From: Rhizobiaceae bacterium
GTDB lineage: Bacteria; Pseudomonadota; Alphaproteobacteria; Rhizobiales; Rhizobiaceae
Length of the DNA stretch: 53,773 nucleotides
Assembly: GCA_028279875.1 (NCBI GenBank)
Contig: JANQMU010000096.1
Location: 1 to 53,773 of the forward strand
Direction of reading: 5' to 3'
Shown here: one piece after another, positions 24,558 to 32,694 of the stretch
How positions within the stretch are numbered: position 1 is the stretch's first letter
How the letters are laid out: each line of letters starts with the position of its first letter
The notes under the pieces: model-generated
What the model was told of the DNA's origin: nothing
Seen by the model: the letters and a program-made list of their open reading frames with translations, nothing else
Databases searched by the model: none
Program-made: the position numbers and the translations under genes

Positions 24558-25538
24558 CTATTTGAACGTTTCAAGGGCGGCCTTGGCCTGGTCGATCGTA
24601 AAGACACCGCGTCCGGTGTCGACACTCCAGGCCGGCTGGGCGTGGTTTTTCATGAGGTAGACCTGCATCACCGGAAGGTAGCCCTGGAGATAGGGACCCT
24701 GGTTGACGACGGTCTGGATATAGCCCTTTTCCATATACTCCACGACATCGGGAATGACGTCGAAGCCGGACAGCAGGATTTTGCCGGCGGGAATGCCGCG
24801 GGTTTCCAGCGCCCGGGCGACGGACGCTTCCCAGAAACCCATGTCGAAATAGGCCGAGAGGTCGGGATTTGCATCGAGATAGGCCATGACCCTTTGTTCG
24901 GTGACGGCCAGATCGGTTCCTGAATCGATCCGCTCAACCTTCAATTCGCGGCCCGGATTGGCTTTCTGGTAGGCGGCCAGCGCCTGTTCGACGCCCTGCG
25001 CCCGCTGCTCGGACCAGGTCTGTCCCGGCGCCGACACGCCGATCAGGACATGCAGCGGACCGTCAGCCGGGAACAGCGCGGCCGTGTTGCGCCCCAGCAC
25101 TTCGCCGGCATCGACGAAGTTCTGGCCCATATAGGCCTGACGTCCGCAGTCGGCGCCCGATTTGGCATCGACATTGGAGGCCAGCACGATGATGCCGGCC
25201 TCGCCGGCCTGTTTGAGCAGCGGACAGATCGCCTCGTCATTGGCGACCGCGGTGACAATGGCGTCGGGGCGGCGGGCAATCGCCGCCTGGATGTTGCCGA
25301 CCTGTTCGGCGATCGATCCCTCGGTATTGGTGAAGACCATCTGGCAATCGGCGTTGACCAGGGCGCAGGCTTCGTCGAAGCCGCGCTTGACGCCGCGCCA
25401 GAACGAGTTGCTGACGGATGAGTGATGGGTGAACACGATGGTCAGGTCTTCGGCATTTGCCGTGTTCGGCGCCAGTGCGCCGCCAAGGGCGATCGCCGAC
25501 GCGGCCAGCACGCCAAACAGTTGATTCATTCGTTGCAT
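24558..25538 (-). CDS. Sugar ABC transporter substrate-binding protein
   Basis: A 326-residue periplasmic type I sugar-binding protein. A signal peptide (about residues 1-28, ending in TANA-ED) precedes the fold, with NSFWRGVKRGFDEACA and GNIQAAIARRPDAIVTA typical of the RbsB-like group. The ATG at 25538 follows a strong GGAGGAGATC. It is first in the leftward operon and thus expected to be the most expressed. The ligand is likely a monosaccharide or sugar acid, given the divergent pathway genes. Confidence 0.92.
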   Translation of the reverse strand: MQRMNQLFGVLAASAIALGGALAPNTANAEDLTIVFTHHSSVSNSFWRGVKRGFDEACALVNADCQMVFTNTEGSIAEQVGNIQAAIARRPDAIVTAVANDEAICPLLKQAGEAGIIVLASNVDAKSGADCGRQAYMGQNFVDAGEVLGRNTAALFPADGPLHVLIGVSAPGQTWSEQRAQGVEQALAAYQKANPGRELKVERIDSGTDLAVTEQRVMAYLDANPDLSAYFDMGFWEASVARALETRGIPAGKILLSGFDVIPDVVEYMEKGYIQTVVNQGPYLQGYLPVMQVYLMKNHAQPAWSVDTGRGVFTIDQAKAALETFK

Positions 25539-25582
25539 GATCTCCTCCAAATGCAATTCGGTTGAACTCGGGGGTTTCAATA

Positions 25583-25597
25583 ACCTATCGGATAGGT
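25583..25597. promoter_or_regulatory. Operator-like palindrome, left copy
   Basis: ACCTATC-G-GATAGGT is a perfect dyad with seven-base arms, 45 bases upstream of the binding-protein start. Its core CTATC-N-GATAG recurs at 25699-25709 in front of the divergent SDR gene. Two matching sites, one per promoter, in an AT-rich gap of 193 bp suggest a shared regulator, most simply the GntR protein encoded at the end of this operon. Confidence 0.6.
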
Positions 25598-25698
25598 AGT
25601 GTCAATAAATCAAAATCTGAGGAAAATTTTTGATTTCTGTGATGGTATTGGGCAAAATTCGGTTTTCTGTTGAAATAATTTGGTACAGATGGTTATAT

Positions 25699-25709
25699 CT
25701 ATCAGATAG
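25699..25709. promoter_or_regulatory. Operator-like palindrome, right copy
   Basis: CTATC-A-GATAG repeats the core of the dyad at 25583 and ends 22 bases before the SDR start at 25732. At that distance a bound protein would overlap the transcription or translation start region. The shared core is directly visible; the regulator is inferred. Confidence 0.6.
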
Positions 25710-25731
25710 CTTTTGAATGAGAGAGAAAATC

Positions 25732-26502
25732 ATGTCTCAGAACGGTCGTTCTGTTCTTGTCTTCGGCGGCGCACGCGGTATCGGCGCGGCGACGGCCCGG
25801 GCCTTTGTCGGCGAGGGCGCCCGTGTCGCCATTGCCGATGTCCTTGAAGAGGAGGGGCGGGCCCTCGCGGAGGAACTGGGCGCGGACCGTGCTCTGTTCG
25901 TGCACTGCGATGTCGGCTTACCGGAGCAGATCGATGCCGCCTTCAATACCGCCATCGAGCGATTCGGCACCGTGAACGTCGTGTTCAACAATGTCGGTAT
26001 TGCCCGCTACGGCACCGTGGACGAGCTCAGCCTCGAGGATTGGGACCTGACGCTTCGGGTCAATCTGACGGCGCAGTTCGTGTCCTGCAAAAGGGCCGTG
26101 CGCGAGATGAAGCAATCCGGTGGCGGCGTGATCATCAACACCGCCTCGATCCTCGGCCATGCCAGCCAGAAAACCACCTCGGCCTATGCCGCCAGCAAGG
26201 CGGCGGTGATGGGGCTGACGCGCACCGTGGCGATCGACCACGCGGCGGACGGCATTCGCTGCGTGTCGATTTCGCCCGGAACCATCGACACGCCGCTGGT
26301 GCAGATCGCCGCGCGGACCTTCAAGGATCGCAAGCCGGAGGATTTGGAGCGGGAATGGGCGGCGCATCATCCGCTCAACCGGCTCGGCAAGCCCGAGGAG
26401 GTGGCGGCGGCCGTCGTCTTCCTGGCGTCGCCGGGCGCCGGTTTCATCACCGGGTCGGATATGCTGATCGACGGCGGGATCCGGTCGGAACTCTACGCCT
26501 GA
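25732..26502 (+). CDS. SDR-family oxidoreductase, first gene of sugar-acid operon
   Basis: A 256-residue classical short-chain dehydrogenase. It has the cofactor loop GGARGIG, NNVG in the fourth strand, the serine in NTASILG and the catalytic YAASK. An acidic residue after the second strand (IADVLEEE) suggests NAD+ preference. In aldose oxidation pathways such enzymes oxidise the sugar to its lactone. I choose the ATG at 25732, preceded by GAGAGAAAATC. The gene is first in the rightward operon, divergent from the sugar importer. Confidence 0.9.
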   Translation: MSQNGRSVLVFGGARGIGAATARAFVGEGARVAIADVLEEEGRALAEELGADRALFVHCDVGLPEQIDAAFNTAIERFGTVNVVFNNVGIARYGTVDELSLEDWDLTLRVNLTAQFVSCKRAVREMKQSGGGVIINTASILGHASQKTTSAYAASKAAVMGLTRTVAIDHAADGIRCVSISPGTIDTPLVQIAARTFKDRKPEDLEREWAAHHPLNRLGKPEEVAAAVVFLASPGAGFITGSDMLIDGGIRSELYA

Positions 26503-26533
26503 GCGGACAGGATTTGCAGGGAGCCGTGAAGCA

Positions 26534-27295
26534 ATGAAACTGGATGGAAAAACTGTGGTGATCTCCGGTGCGGCCGGGGCGCTGGGCGTGGTGATCTGCG
26601 ACCGGCTGGCGTCGATGGGTGCCGATGTCGTCGCACTCGATATCGTCGACGCGGCCGAGGCGGAAAGGCGCTTTGCTGATCTGGCGATCAAGCCGCGTTA
26701 CTTCGCGTGCGATGTCAGCGACGAGGCCGAGACCGTCAAAACGCTGGCGCTGATCGCTGAACAGGCGGGCATGCCGGATGTGGTCTGCTGCCATGCCGGC
26801 GTCGTTCACGTGGAAAAGGTCGAGGACTATTCGCTGGAGCAGTTCGACGCGCTGATGAATGTCAATGTGCGCGGGTCCTTCGTGCTCGCCAAGGCAGCGA
26901 CCAATCTGTGGCTGGGCGTCGGCCACCGGGGCGCTCAGCTCATCTTCACCAGTTCATGGGTCCACAACGTGCCGTGGCCGGAGATCACGCCCTATACGGC
27001 GAGCAAGGCGGCGATGAACGCCCTGACAAGGGGGTTTGCCCGCGAACAGGCGGCCAACGGCATTCGCGCCAATGCGGTGGCGCCCGGCATTGTCGGCGCC
27101 GGCATGGCGCTGAAGACCTGGAACGAGAATGCCGATTACCGGGCCCGGGCCGAAAAGGCGATACCGCTCGGATTTCTGCAGCCGCCGGAAAGCGTGGCCG
27201 ATGCCATCGCCTTCCTGTGCAGCGACATGAGCAGCTATATGACCGGCTCGGTTCTTGTGGTGGATGGCGGCTGCAGCCTGTACCCGAATATCTGA
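26534..27295 (+). CDS. SDR-family oxidoreductase, second
   Basis: A 253-residue short-chain dehydrogenase with cofactor loop GAAGALG, FTSSW as the catalytic serine strand and YTASK as the active-site pair. The acidic ALDIVDAAE after strand two suggests NAD+. It starts 31 bases after the preceding SDR, with GGGAG upstream. Two SDRs in one sugar operon often act at different steps: one on the sugar, the other on a later keto-deoxy acid. Which one does which cannot be read here. Confidence 0.9.
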   Translation: MKLDGKTVVISGAAGALGVVICDRLASMGADVVALDIVDAAEAERRFADLAIKPRYFACDVSDEAETVKTLALIAEQAGMPDVVCCHAGVVHVEKVEDYSLEQFDALMNVNVRGSFVLAKAATNLWLGVGHRGAQLIFTSSWVHNVPWPEITPYTASKAAMNALTRGFAREQAANGIRANAVAPGIVGAGMALKTWNENADYRARAEKAIPLGFLQPPESVADAIAFLCSDMSSYMTGSVLVVDGGCSLYPNI

Positions 27296-27307
27296 AAGCC
27301 AAGGCCC

Positions 27308-28483
27308 ATGCGTATTGAGGACATCCAAACCCTGATCGTGAACGCCGATATGCGGAACTGGCTGTTCGTCAAGGTGGTGACCGACCAGCCGGGACTTCAC
27401 GGCTGGGGCGAGGCGACGCTCGAATGGAAAACCCGCGCGGTGACAGGCGCCGTCGAGGATCTGTCCGACCTGCTGATCGGTGAGGATCCGGCCAACATCA
27501 CCCAGTGCGTGCGCATCATGCGCAAGCAAAGCTTCTGGCGCCTCGGCACGATCGGCCAAAGCGCCGTCAGCGCCATCGAGATCGCGCTGTGGGATATTGT
27601 AGGCAAGGATCTGGGCGTGCCGGTGTGGCGGCTGCTTGGCGGCCGCGTGCGCGACCGCGTGCGTGTCTATACGCATCTGGGCATGGGCGAGATGTCGGCG
27701 GTCTATCACACTTTCGACAAGGAGGCCCTGCTGGCGCGCTGCGCCGACCTCAAGGATCGCGGTTACACGGCGGCCAAGATCGTCAATGTGCCCTATACGC
27801 ACTATCTGGCAAACCCTGTCGCGGTTTCGCAATTTGCCGATTCGGTTTACGGGCTGCGCGATGCGCTGGGTGACGATTTTGGTCTGATGATCGATTTTCA
27901 CGGTCGGCCGGCCTCGGCCCGGGCGGCGATGGACTATCTCCATGCCATTGCCGACAGCAAGCTGATGTTCGCCGAAGAACCGTTGCAGCCCGGCGACACC
28001 GAGGCATTGCTGTATTTGAAAGAGCACTCGCCAGTGCCGATCGCCAGCGGCGAAAGGCTGATCGAGCCCGACGAGTTCGATACCGTGCTGAGCCGGCGGG
28101 CGGTGGACGTGATCCAGCCGGATCTTTGCCATTGCGGTGGTCTGGCGGAGGGCCGGAAAATCGCCCTGCGGGCCGAGACGGTCGGCATCGGAGTGGCGCC
28201 GCACAATCCGGCCGGTCCGGTGGCCGGCGCGGCGGCGCTGCATTTCGCGGTGTCGACGCCCAACCACATCATCCAGGAGGAAATGGTCGGCGCCGTTCCA
28301 TGGTTCGACGAAGTCGTCTCGGCCAATCCGATCCGCGCCGAGAATGGCCACTGGATGGTTCCGGACCAGCCGGGTCTCGGTGTCGAGATCGATGAAAAGG
28401 TGGCGGCACGGCATCCCTATAAACGGGAAAGCATCGAAACCAAAAATGCCGTCATGGACGACGGTACGATTGTCGACTGGTGA
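27308..28483 (+). CDS. Enolase-superfamily sugar-acid dehydratase (galactonate dehydratase-like)
   Basis: A 391-residue member of the mandelate racemase/muconate lactonizing group. The N-terminal capping domain (GWGEATLEW) is followed by the barrel with metal ligands D196 (MIDFHGR), E223 or E224 (FAEEP) and E249 (ASGER). H198 and H299 (APHNPAGP) are the likely catalytic bases, as in D-galactonate dehydratase and related enzymes. The C-terminus GLGVEIDE and DGTIVDW is also close to DgoD. The reaction would convert an aldonate to its 2-keto-3-deoxy form. It follows the second SDR by 12 bases. Confidence 0.87.
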   Translation: MRIEDIQTLIVNADMRNWLFVKVVTDQPGLHGWGEATLEWKTRAVTGAVEDLSDLLIGEDPANITQCVRIMRKQSFWRLGTIGQSAVSAIEIALWDIVGKDLGVPVWRLLGGRVRDRVRVYTHLGMGEMSAVYHTFDKEALLARCADLKDRGYTAAKIVNVPYTHYLANPVAVSQFADSVYGLRDALGDDFGLMIDFHGRPASARAAMDYLHAIADSKLMFAEEPLQPGDTEALLYLKEHSPVPIASGERLIEPDEFDTVLSRRAVDVIQPDLCHCGGLAEGRKIALRAETVGIGVAPHNPAGPVAGAAALHFAVSTPNHIIQEEMVGAVPWFDEVVSANPIRAENGHWMVPDQPGLGVEIDEKVAARHPYKRESIETKNAVMDDGTIVDW

Positions 28484-28499
28484 TGTGAGGGAGAAGGAA

Positions 28500-29372
28500 A
28501 TGGGTGACGTTCGATGTCTCTGGGAAGCCAGGGCGGAACTGGGCGAGGGCGTGCGCTATGATGCGGACAATGACGCGGTCTGGTGGGTCGATATCCTGGG
28601 CCAGAAGGTCTTTCGCCTCGACCTGCAGAGTGGCGAAAAGCGCACCTGGCCGGCACCGGAAACCGTCGGCTGTACCTATCAGCGGGCAAATGGCGACGTC
28701 CTGGCGCTGCTCAGACATTCCATCGCGCGGCTCGATCAGCAGACCGGTGCGTTTGAAACAGTCATTTCCTTCCCCGGCGAGCCGGCCCAGAACCGCTTCA
28801 ATGACGGCATGATCGGTCCGGACGGCCGGCTGTGGGCCTGCAGCATGGATTTCGATTTCCAGGAACCGACCGGAAAGCTCTACCATCTGGGCGGCGATCT
28901 TGAGCCGGTGGAGGTGGATGACGGCTACATCGTCGCCAACGGGCCGGCCTTTTCGCCGGACGGATCGAAGCTCTATATCAATGAAACCATGAAGGGCGAG
29001 ATCTTCGTCGCCGATCTTGATCCCGCGACCGGCAGACTGTCGGGCAAGCGTCTGTTTGCACAGATACCGGAGGGGGAGGGCCTTCCGGACGGGATCTGCG
29101 TCGATACCGAAGGCGGGCTCTGGGTGGCGGTGGTCACCGGCGGGAAGGTCCGCCGATACCTGCCGAGCGGCGAGATCGACACCGAGATCGAGATGCCGTC
29201 GCCGACGGTGACAAGCGTCGGTTTCGGCGGCCGCGACAACAGAACCCTGTTTATCACCACCGGCACCATCCTGATGGATGACGAGACGCTGGCGCGCCAT
29301 CCGCTGTCCGGCAGCCTGTTCTGTGTCGACGTGCCGCAGCAGGGGTTGGAAATGCCGGCTTTTGCCGGGTAA
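28500..29372 (+). CDS. SMP-30/gluconolactonase family lactonase
   Basis: A 290-residue six-bladed beta-propeller lactonase. The N-terminal ELGEGVRYD (metal Glu), NRFNDGMIGPDGRLW and NGPAFSPDGSKLYIN, and LPDGICVDTEGGLWVA are the family repeats with the expected metal-binding Asn and Asp. It would open the lactone produced by the operon's dehydrogenase, giving the aldonate that the dehydratase uses. The ATG at 28500 has GGGAGAAGG upstream and lies 16 bases after the dehydratase. A weak GC hairpin (29364-29383) overlaps its stop codon, without a T-run. Confidence 0.9.
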   Translation: MGDVRCLWEARAELGEGVRYDADNDAVWWVDILGQKVFRLDLQSGEKRTWPAPETVGCTYQRANGDVLALLRHSIARLDQQTGAFETVISFPGEPAQNRFNDGMIGPDGRLWACSMDFDFQEPTGKLYHLGGDLEPVEVDDGYIVANGPAFSPDGSKLYINETMKGEIFVADLDPATGRLSGKRLFAQIPEGEGLPDGICVDTEGGLWVAVVTGGKVRRYLPSGEIDTEIEMPSPTVTSVGFGGRDNRTLFITTGTILMDDETLARHPLSGSLFCVDVPQQGLEMPAFAG

Positions 29373-29449
29373 TCGCGCCCGGCAGGCCTTGCAATTATCT
29401 TCCCGACGACGCCAAATGCGCCGAGCAATGGCGACGGGAGGAAAAAGCG

Positions 29450-30247
29450 ATGGCCGAAAATACACAACCGGTCGTGGACCTTGAAAGCGCCGAGCAGGCG
29501 GTCGATCTGCCCGCAATCGGCACGCGCGAGCGCTATGACGCGCTGATGCAGGTCATCCGCAACCGGGTGACGGTGCGCAAGTTCGACCAGAGCCATGTGG
29601 TCCCCGACGAGACCTATGATCTCATCCTCGAGGCGGCGCGCCACGGCCCGTCGGGCGCCAATGCCCAGCCCTGGCATTTCGTCATCGTCCGGGAGCAGCA
29701 GGTCAAGGACCAGATTGCCGCCTATTTCGTCGAGGAGCAGCGGTTTCGCGCCAAGGCGAAAATGAAGTTTCCGACGCCTGATTACCGGGGCCTTGCGACG
29801 GCGCCGGGTTTCATCGTGGTGTGTTCCGACATGCGCTGGGTCAATGCCTTTCCGGTGCTCAATGACGGCAGCGACCTTGATCGCATGTACAAGGAAAATG
29901 CCGAACGCATCCTGCTGCAGTCGGTGGCGGCTGCCACCATGTCGGCGCATCTGGCGGCGGCGGCGCTGGGCTACAATGTGTGGTGGGTGACCGCCATCGG
30001 GCAGGAAAGCGCGCAAAGGGCGATGAAACCGCTGCTCGGCATTCCCGAGGAATTGTCGGTTCTCGACATCTTCCTGTTCGGCCCGCCGGCGCAAAAGCCT
30101 TATAAGCGCTGGCGCAAGCCGCTTGAGGATATCAGCAATCGCGACCGCTTCGACCCGGCGCATTTCATGACCGATGAGGACCTTGACGACTGGATCAAGA
30201 CCCGTCGGCACCGGGTGATGTACAAGGATGCCAGCAAGATCGACTGA
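29450..30247 (+). CDS. Nitroreductase-family protein
   Basis: A 265-residue FMN-dependent nitroreductase-fold protein. The start RNRVTVRKFDQSHV and the following EAARHGPSGANAQPWHFVIV match the FMN-binding pattern of the superfamily, and the GYNVWWVTAIG strand is in place. These proteins reduce nitro or quinone groups, or dehalogenate or cleave flavin-like substrates. The length is slightly above the usual 200-220, from an N-terminal extension of about 35 residues. A GGAGG precedes its ATG. It follows the lactonase by 77 bases, so it may belong to the sugar operon, although no role there is obvious. Confidence 0.85.
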   Translation: MAENTQPVVDLESAEQAVDLPAIGTRERYDALMQVIRNRVTVRKFDQSHVVPDETYDLILEAARHGPSGANAQPWHFVIVREQQVKDQIAAYFVEEQRFRAKAKMKFPTPDYRGLATAPGFIVVCSDMRWVNAFPVLNDGSDLDRMYKENAERILLQSVAAATMSAHLAAAALGYNVWWVTAIGQESAQRAMKPLLGIPEELSVLDIFLFGPPAQKPYKRWRKPLEDISNRDRFDPAHFMTDEDLDDWIKTRRHRVMYKDASKID

Positions 30248-30251
30248 GGCC

Positions 30252-30274
30252 TGTCCGCTTCGCTGATCCGGACA
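30252..30274. terminator. Weak terminator-like hairpin
   Basis: TGTCCG and CGGACA form a six-base stem with an 11-base loop in the short gap between the convergent nitroreductase and kdgF genes. TCTTTT follows on the plus strand after six bases. The stem is short and the T-run offset, so terminator activity is uncertain. Confidence 0.3.
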
Positions 30275-30283
30275 TGGCGTCTT

Positions 30284-30601
30284 TTAAAGAAAGTCGTCGC
30301 GGCGCGGGGTGAATGTGTCGATCAGCCGTCCGGCCTCATGGCACACACACCCATGGATCGCGTTGGAGGGAATGACGAAGCTGTCGCCCGTTTTTACCTC
30401 GAACTCCTCGCCGTCGATCGAGAAGGTGAACCGGCCGCTTTCCACATAGGTCGACTGATGGTGGGGATGATTGTGCAGATCGCCTTTTCCGCCTGTGGGG
30501 AAGGTGAATGCGACAACCATCAGCATTTCGTTTTCGCTCAGGACCTGCCGTTTGACGCCATGGGGTGCGTCGACTTGCGGGTGGGGATTCAGATAGCGCA
30601 T
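30284..30601 (-). CDS. kdgF: KdgF-like cupin, unsaturated uronate ring-opening protein
   Basis: A 105-residue single cupin. The metal site is HNHPHHQSTYVESG and the end LIDTFTPRRDDFL closely fits KdgF, which catalyses conversion of 4,5-unsaturated monouronates from pectin or alginate lyases to the open-chain ketouronate (DEH for alginate). Length matches the family (about 110). It is downstream of the GntR gene by eight bases, reading away from the alginate importer operon. Together with the PL15 lyase and the SDR at 38604, it completes the early pathway. Absence of a signal peptide fits a cytoplasmic role after import. Confidence 0.85.
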   Translation of the reverse strand: MRYLNPHPQVDAPHGVKRQVLSENEMLMVVAFTFPTGGKGDLHNHPHHQSTYVESGRFTFSIDGEEFEVKTGDSFVIPSNAIHGCVCHEAGRLIDTFTPRRDDFL

Positions 30602-30609
30602 GGCAAACT

Positions 30610-31311
30610 CTAATCTTCAAAATATTCCCGATGGCTTTGGAAGATGCTGTCGACCGTCTCGTCCAGCCGTCCCAAATGGACGCGCATCGCCGCCTCCAGC
30701 GCTGCTGTATCCTGTTCGCTCAGGGCCTTGAAAACGCTCGCATGATCGTCCAGCAGGTGGCTGGCCTCGCGGCCCTTTGCGAGGCTGAGCATGCACATCC
30801 GGTCAACCTTGGCCTTGTTGCTCTGGATGACATCGAAAACGGCTTCCTGACCGGCCGCAATGCAGAGCAGGCGATGGAATTCATAATCGAGTTCATGGAA
30901 GCGCTCGCGGTCCATGTCCGACACGGCGTTTCGCTGGGCGGCCAGCGCGTCTTGAAAGGTCCCGCTCATGCTGCCATCCCAGTTTCGGGCGGCCTTTCGC
31001 ACGATCTCCAGTTCGACAGCCAATCGGACAAATCGGGCTGAGGAAATGCTGGCACGGGAAAACTTGCGCACCACGGTGGCTTTTTGCGGCCGGATCAGCA
31101 GCAGGTCGAGATTGACCAGGCGATTGAAGGCATCGCGAACCGGCTGGCGCGACACGCCGAACTCCGCCGCGATCTCGGCTTCGGAAATGCGGTCTCCGGG
31201 CATGAGGTCGAGTGTGGAGATGCGCCTGTACAGCCGCTCGAACACGATGTCGGTCGTCCGCAGTACCTGACCAATCGGGGGCTCCGCCACCGCGGCTCTC
31301 GTCGCATCCAT
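30610..31311 (-). CDS. GntR-family (FCD) regulator of the alginate cluster
   Basis: A 233-residue regulator with a winged helix (MPGDRISEAEIAAEF, VSRQPVRDAFNRL) and a helical FCD ligand domain (DYEFHRLLCIAAG). I choose the ATG at 31311, preceded by GGGAGAG, rather than upstream codons that encode non-homologous residues. It is cotranscribed with kdgF and divergent from the importer-lyase operon. TAGTATACTA at 31467 in the shared promoter fits the T-N-GT-AC-N-A operator form of this subfamily. A likely effector is an unsaturated uronate, DEH or KDG. Confidence 0.9.
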   Translation of the reverse strand: MDATRAAVAEPPIGQVLRTTDIVFERLYRRISTLDLMPGDRISEAEIAAEFGVSRQPVRDAFNRLVNLDLLLIRPQKATVVRKFSRASISSARFVRLAVELEIVRKAARNWDGSMSGTFQDALAAQRNAVSDMDRERFHELDYEFHRLLCIAAGQEAVFDVIQSNKAKVDRMCMLSLAKGREASHLLDDHASVFKALSEQDTAALEAAMRVHLGRLDETVDSIFQSHREYFED

Positions 31312-31466
31312 GATCTCTCCCTGCATTTGTTTTTGTCGTTGCCCAAGGGCGTCGGGTCGCCGGCCCCTGCCACGGTGTCCCGTCCAGCATGCACGATCAC
31401 AGCCATCATGCGTGGATCGCCTGTCTATCACATAGACGAGATTCTGGCTTGCGTCTACTAAATTAC

Positions 31467-31476
31467 TAGTATACTA
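31467..31476. promoter_or_regulatory. GntR-type operator candidate
   Basis: The perfect palindrome TAGTATACTA lies in the AT-rich part of the 261-bp divergent gap between the GntR gene and the importer operon. FCD-type GntR proteins typically recognise TNGT-N-ACNA dyads, and this sequence fits. No other site of this quality is seen in the gap. Confidence 0.55.
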
Positions 31477-31572
31477 CTTTGAAAATTCGCTGCAGAGGCG
31501 AGACGGGTTTTGCGTTCTGCGGGCGTGTGATGCAGGTCACACCGCTTTCAGAGCCGCCGCGTGGGAGGAAGC

Positions 31573-32694
31573 ATGGCCGGGGTGGTGTTGAGCGGCATCA
31601 CCAAGCGCTACGGCGACTTGGAGGTGGTTCACGGCATTGATCTGGAGATCGGCGACAAGGAGTTCGTCGTTCTTGTCGGGCCATCGGGCTGCGGAAAATC
31701 GACCACCTTGCGCATGATCGCCGGGCTTGAAGAAGTCTCCGCCGGCCGGATCGACATTGGCGGCCGCGTGGTCAACGAGATCGCGCCCAAGGATCGCGAT
31801 ATCGCGATGGTATTCCAAAATTACGCGCTTTATCCGCATCTCAATGTCGCAAAGAACATCGCGTTTGGACTGAACATCCGGCGTGTCCCGCGGGCGGAGA
31901 CGGACAGGCTTGTCGCCGAGGTTGCCGATACGCTGGAACTGACGGACTATCTGGATCGCAAACCCGGCGAGCTGTCGGGCGGTCAGCGCCAGCGCGTTGC
32001 CATGGGCCGCGCTATCGTCCGCAACCCCGAAGTGTTCCTGTTCGACGAGCCCCTGTCGAACCTTGACGCCAAGCTGCGCACGCAGATGCGTGCGGAAATC
32101 AAGAAGCTGCATCGGCGGCTGGGCGCAACGAGCATCTATGTCACCCATGACCAGGTTGAAGCGATGACGCTCGCTGACCGGATCGTCGTCATGCAGGATG
32201 GCATGATCGAGCAGATCGGCACGCCGATGGAGCTGTTCAACGACCCGGCCAATCTGTTCGTCGCCTCATTCATGGGCTCGCCGCCTATGAACAAATTGCG
32301 CTGCGAACTGACGATGGGCAATGGGGCGGCCAGCGCATCCCTCGGCGACAAGGGCAGGATAGAGATCCCGCTTACCGACGGCGATGCCAAGAGGGCCAAC
32401 GGCACCGCCGTGCTGGGCATTCGCCCCGAGCATGTTTCGGTGGAGCCGAAAGGGGATGCGGGCTGGCACAAGGTTGCCTGCGAGGTGTCGCTGGTCGAAC
32501 CCCTTGGGTCCGAAGCCCTGGTTCATGCCCAGGTCAATGGCGAGATCTTCATCATCAAGTCCGAGACGACCACCGGCCTCGGCCATCTCGATTCCATCGA
32601 CGCATTTTACGTCCACCGCGACCATATCTATCTGTTCGATGCCGAGCGGGGGCAGCGCATCGGCCGAAACGCGTTCGCTGGAGCGGCACAATGA
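31573..32694 (+). CDS. algS: Alginate oligosaccharide ABC transporter ATPase (AlgS/UgpC-like)
   Basis: A 373-residue ATPase of the MalK/UgpC type. Walker A is GPSGCGKST, the signature is LSGGQRQRVAMGRAIV, Walker B is FLFDEPLSNLDA, and the H-loop YVTHD follows. A C-terminal OB-like regulatory domain (about residues 240-370) is typical of importers of oligosaccharides. AlgS of Sphingomonas A1 is the analogous protein and has a similar length. I choose the ATG at 31573, preceded by GGGAGGAAGC. It overlaps the first permease gene by four bases. Confidence 0.85.
   Translation: MAGVVLSGITKRYGDLEVVHGIDLEIGDKEFVVLVGPSGCGKSTTLRMIAGLEEVSAGRIDIGGRVVNEIAPKDRDIAMVFQNYALYPHLNVAKNIAFGLNIRRVPRAETDRLVAEVADTLELTDYLDRKPGELSGGQRQRVAMGRAIVRNPEVFLFDEPLSNLDAKLRTQMRAEIKKLHRRLGATSIYVTHDQVEAMTLADRIVVMQDGMIEQIGTPMELFNDPANLFVASFMGSPPMNKLRCELTMGNGAASASLGDKGRIEIPLTDGDAKRANGTAVLGIRPEHVSVEPKGDAGWHKVACEVSLVEPLGSEALVHAQVNGEIFIIKSETTTGLGHLDSIDAFYVHRDHIYLFDAERGQRIGRNAFAGAAQ

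Noticed and set aside
23479..24660. 393-codon plus-strand frame opposite the sugar permease
   Set aside because: It is extremely rich in Asp, Gln, Arg and His, with no motif, and antisense to a clear membrane protein gene.
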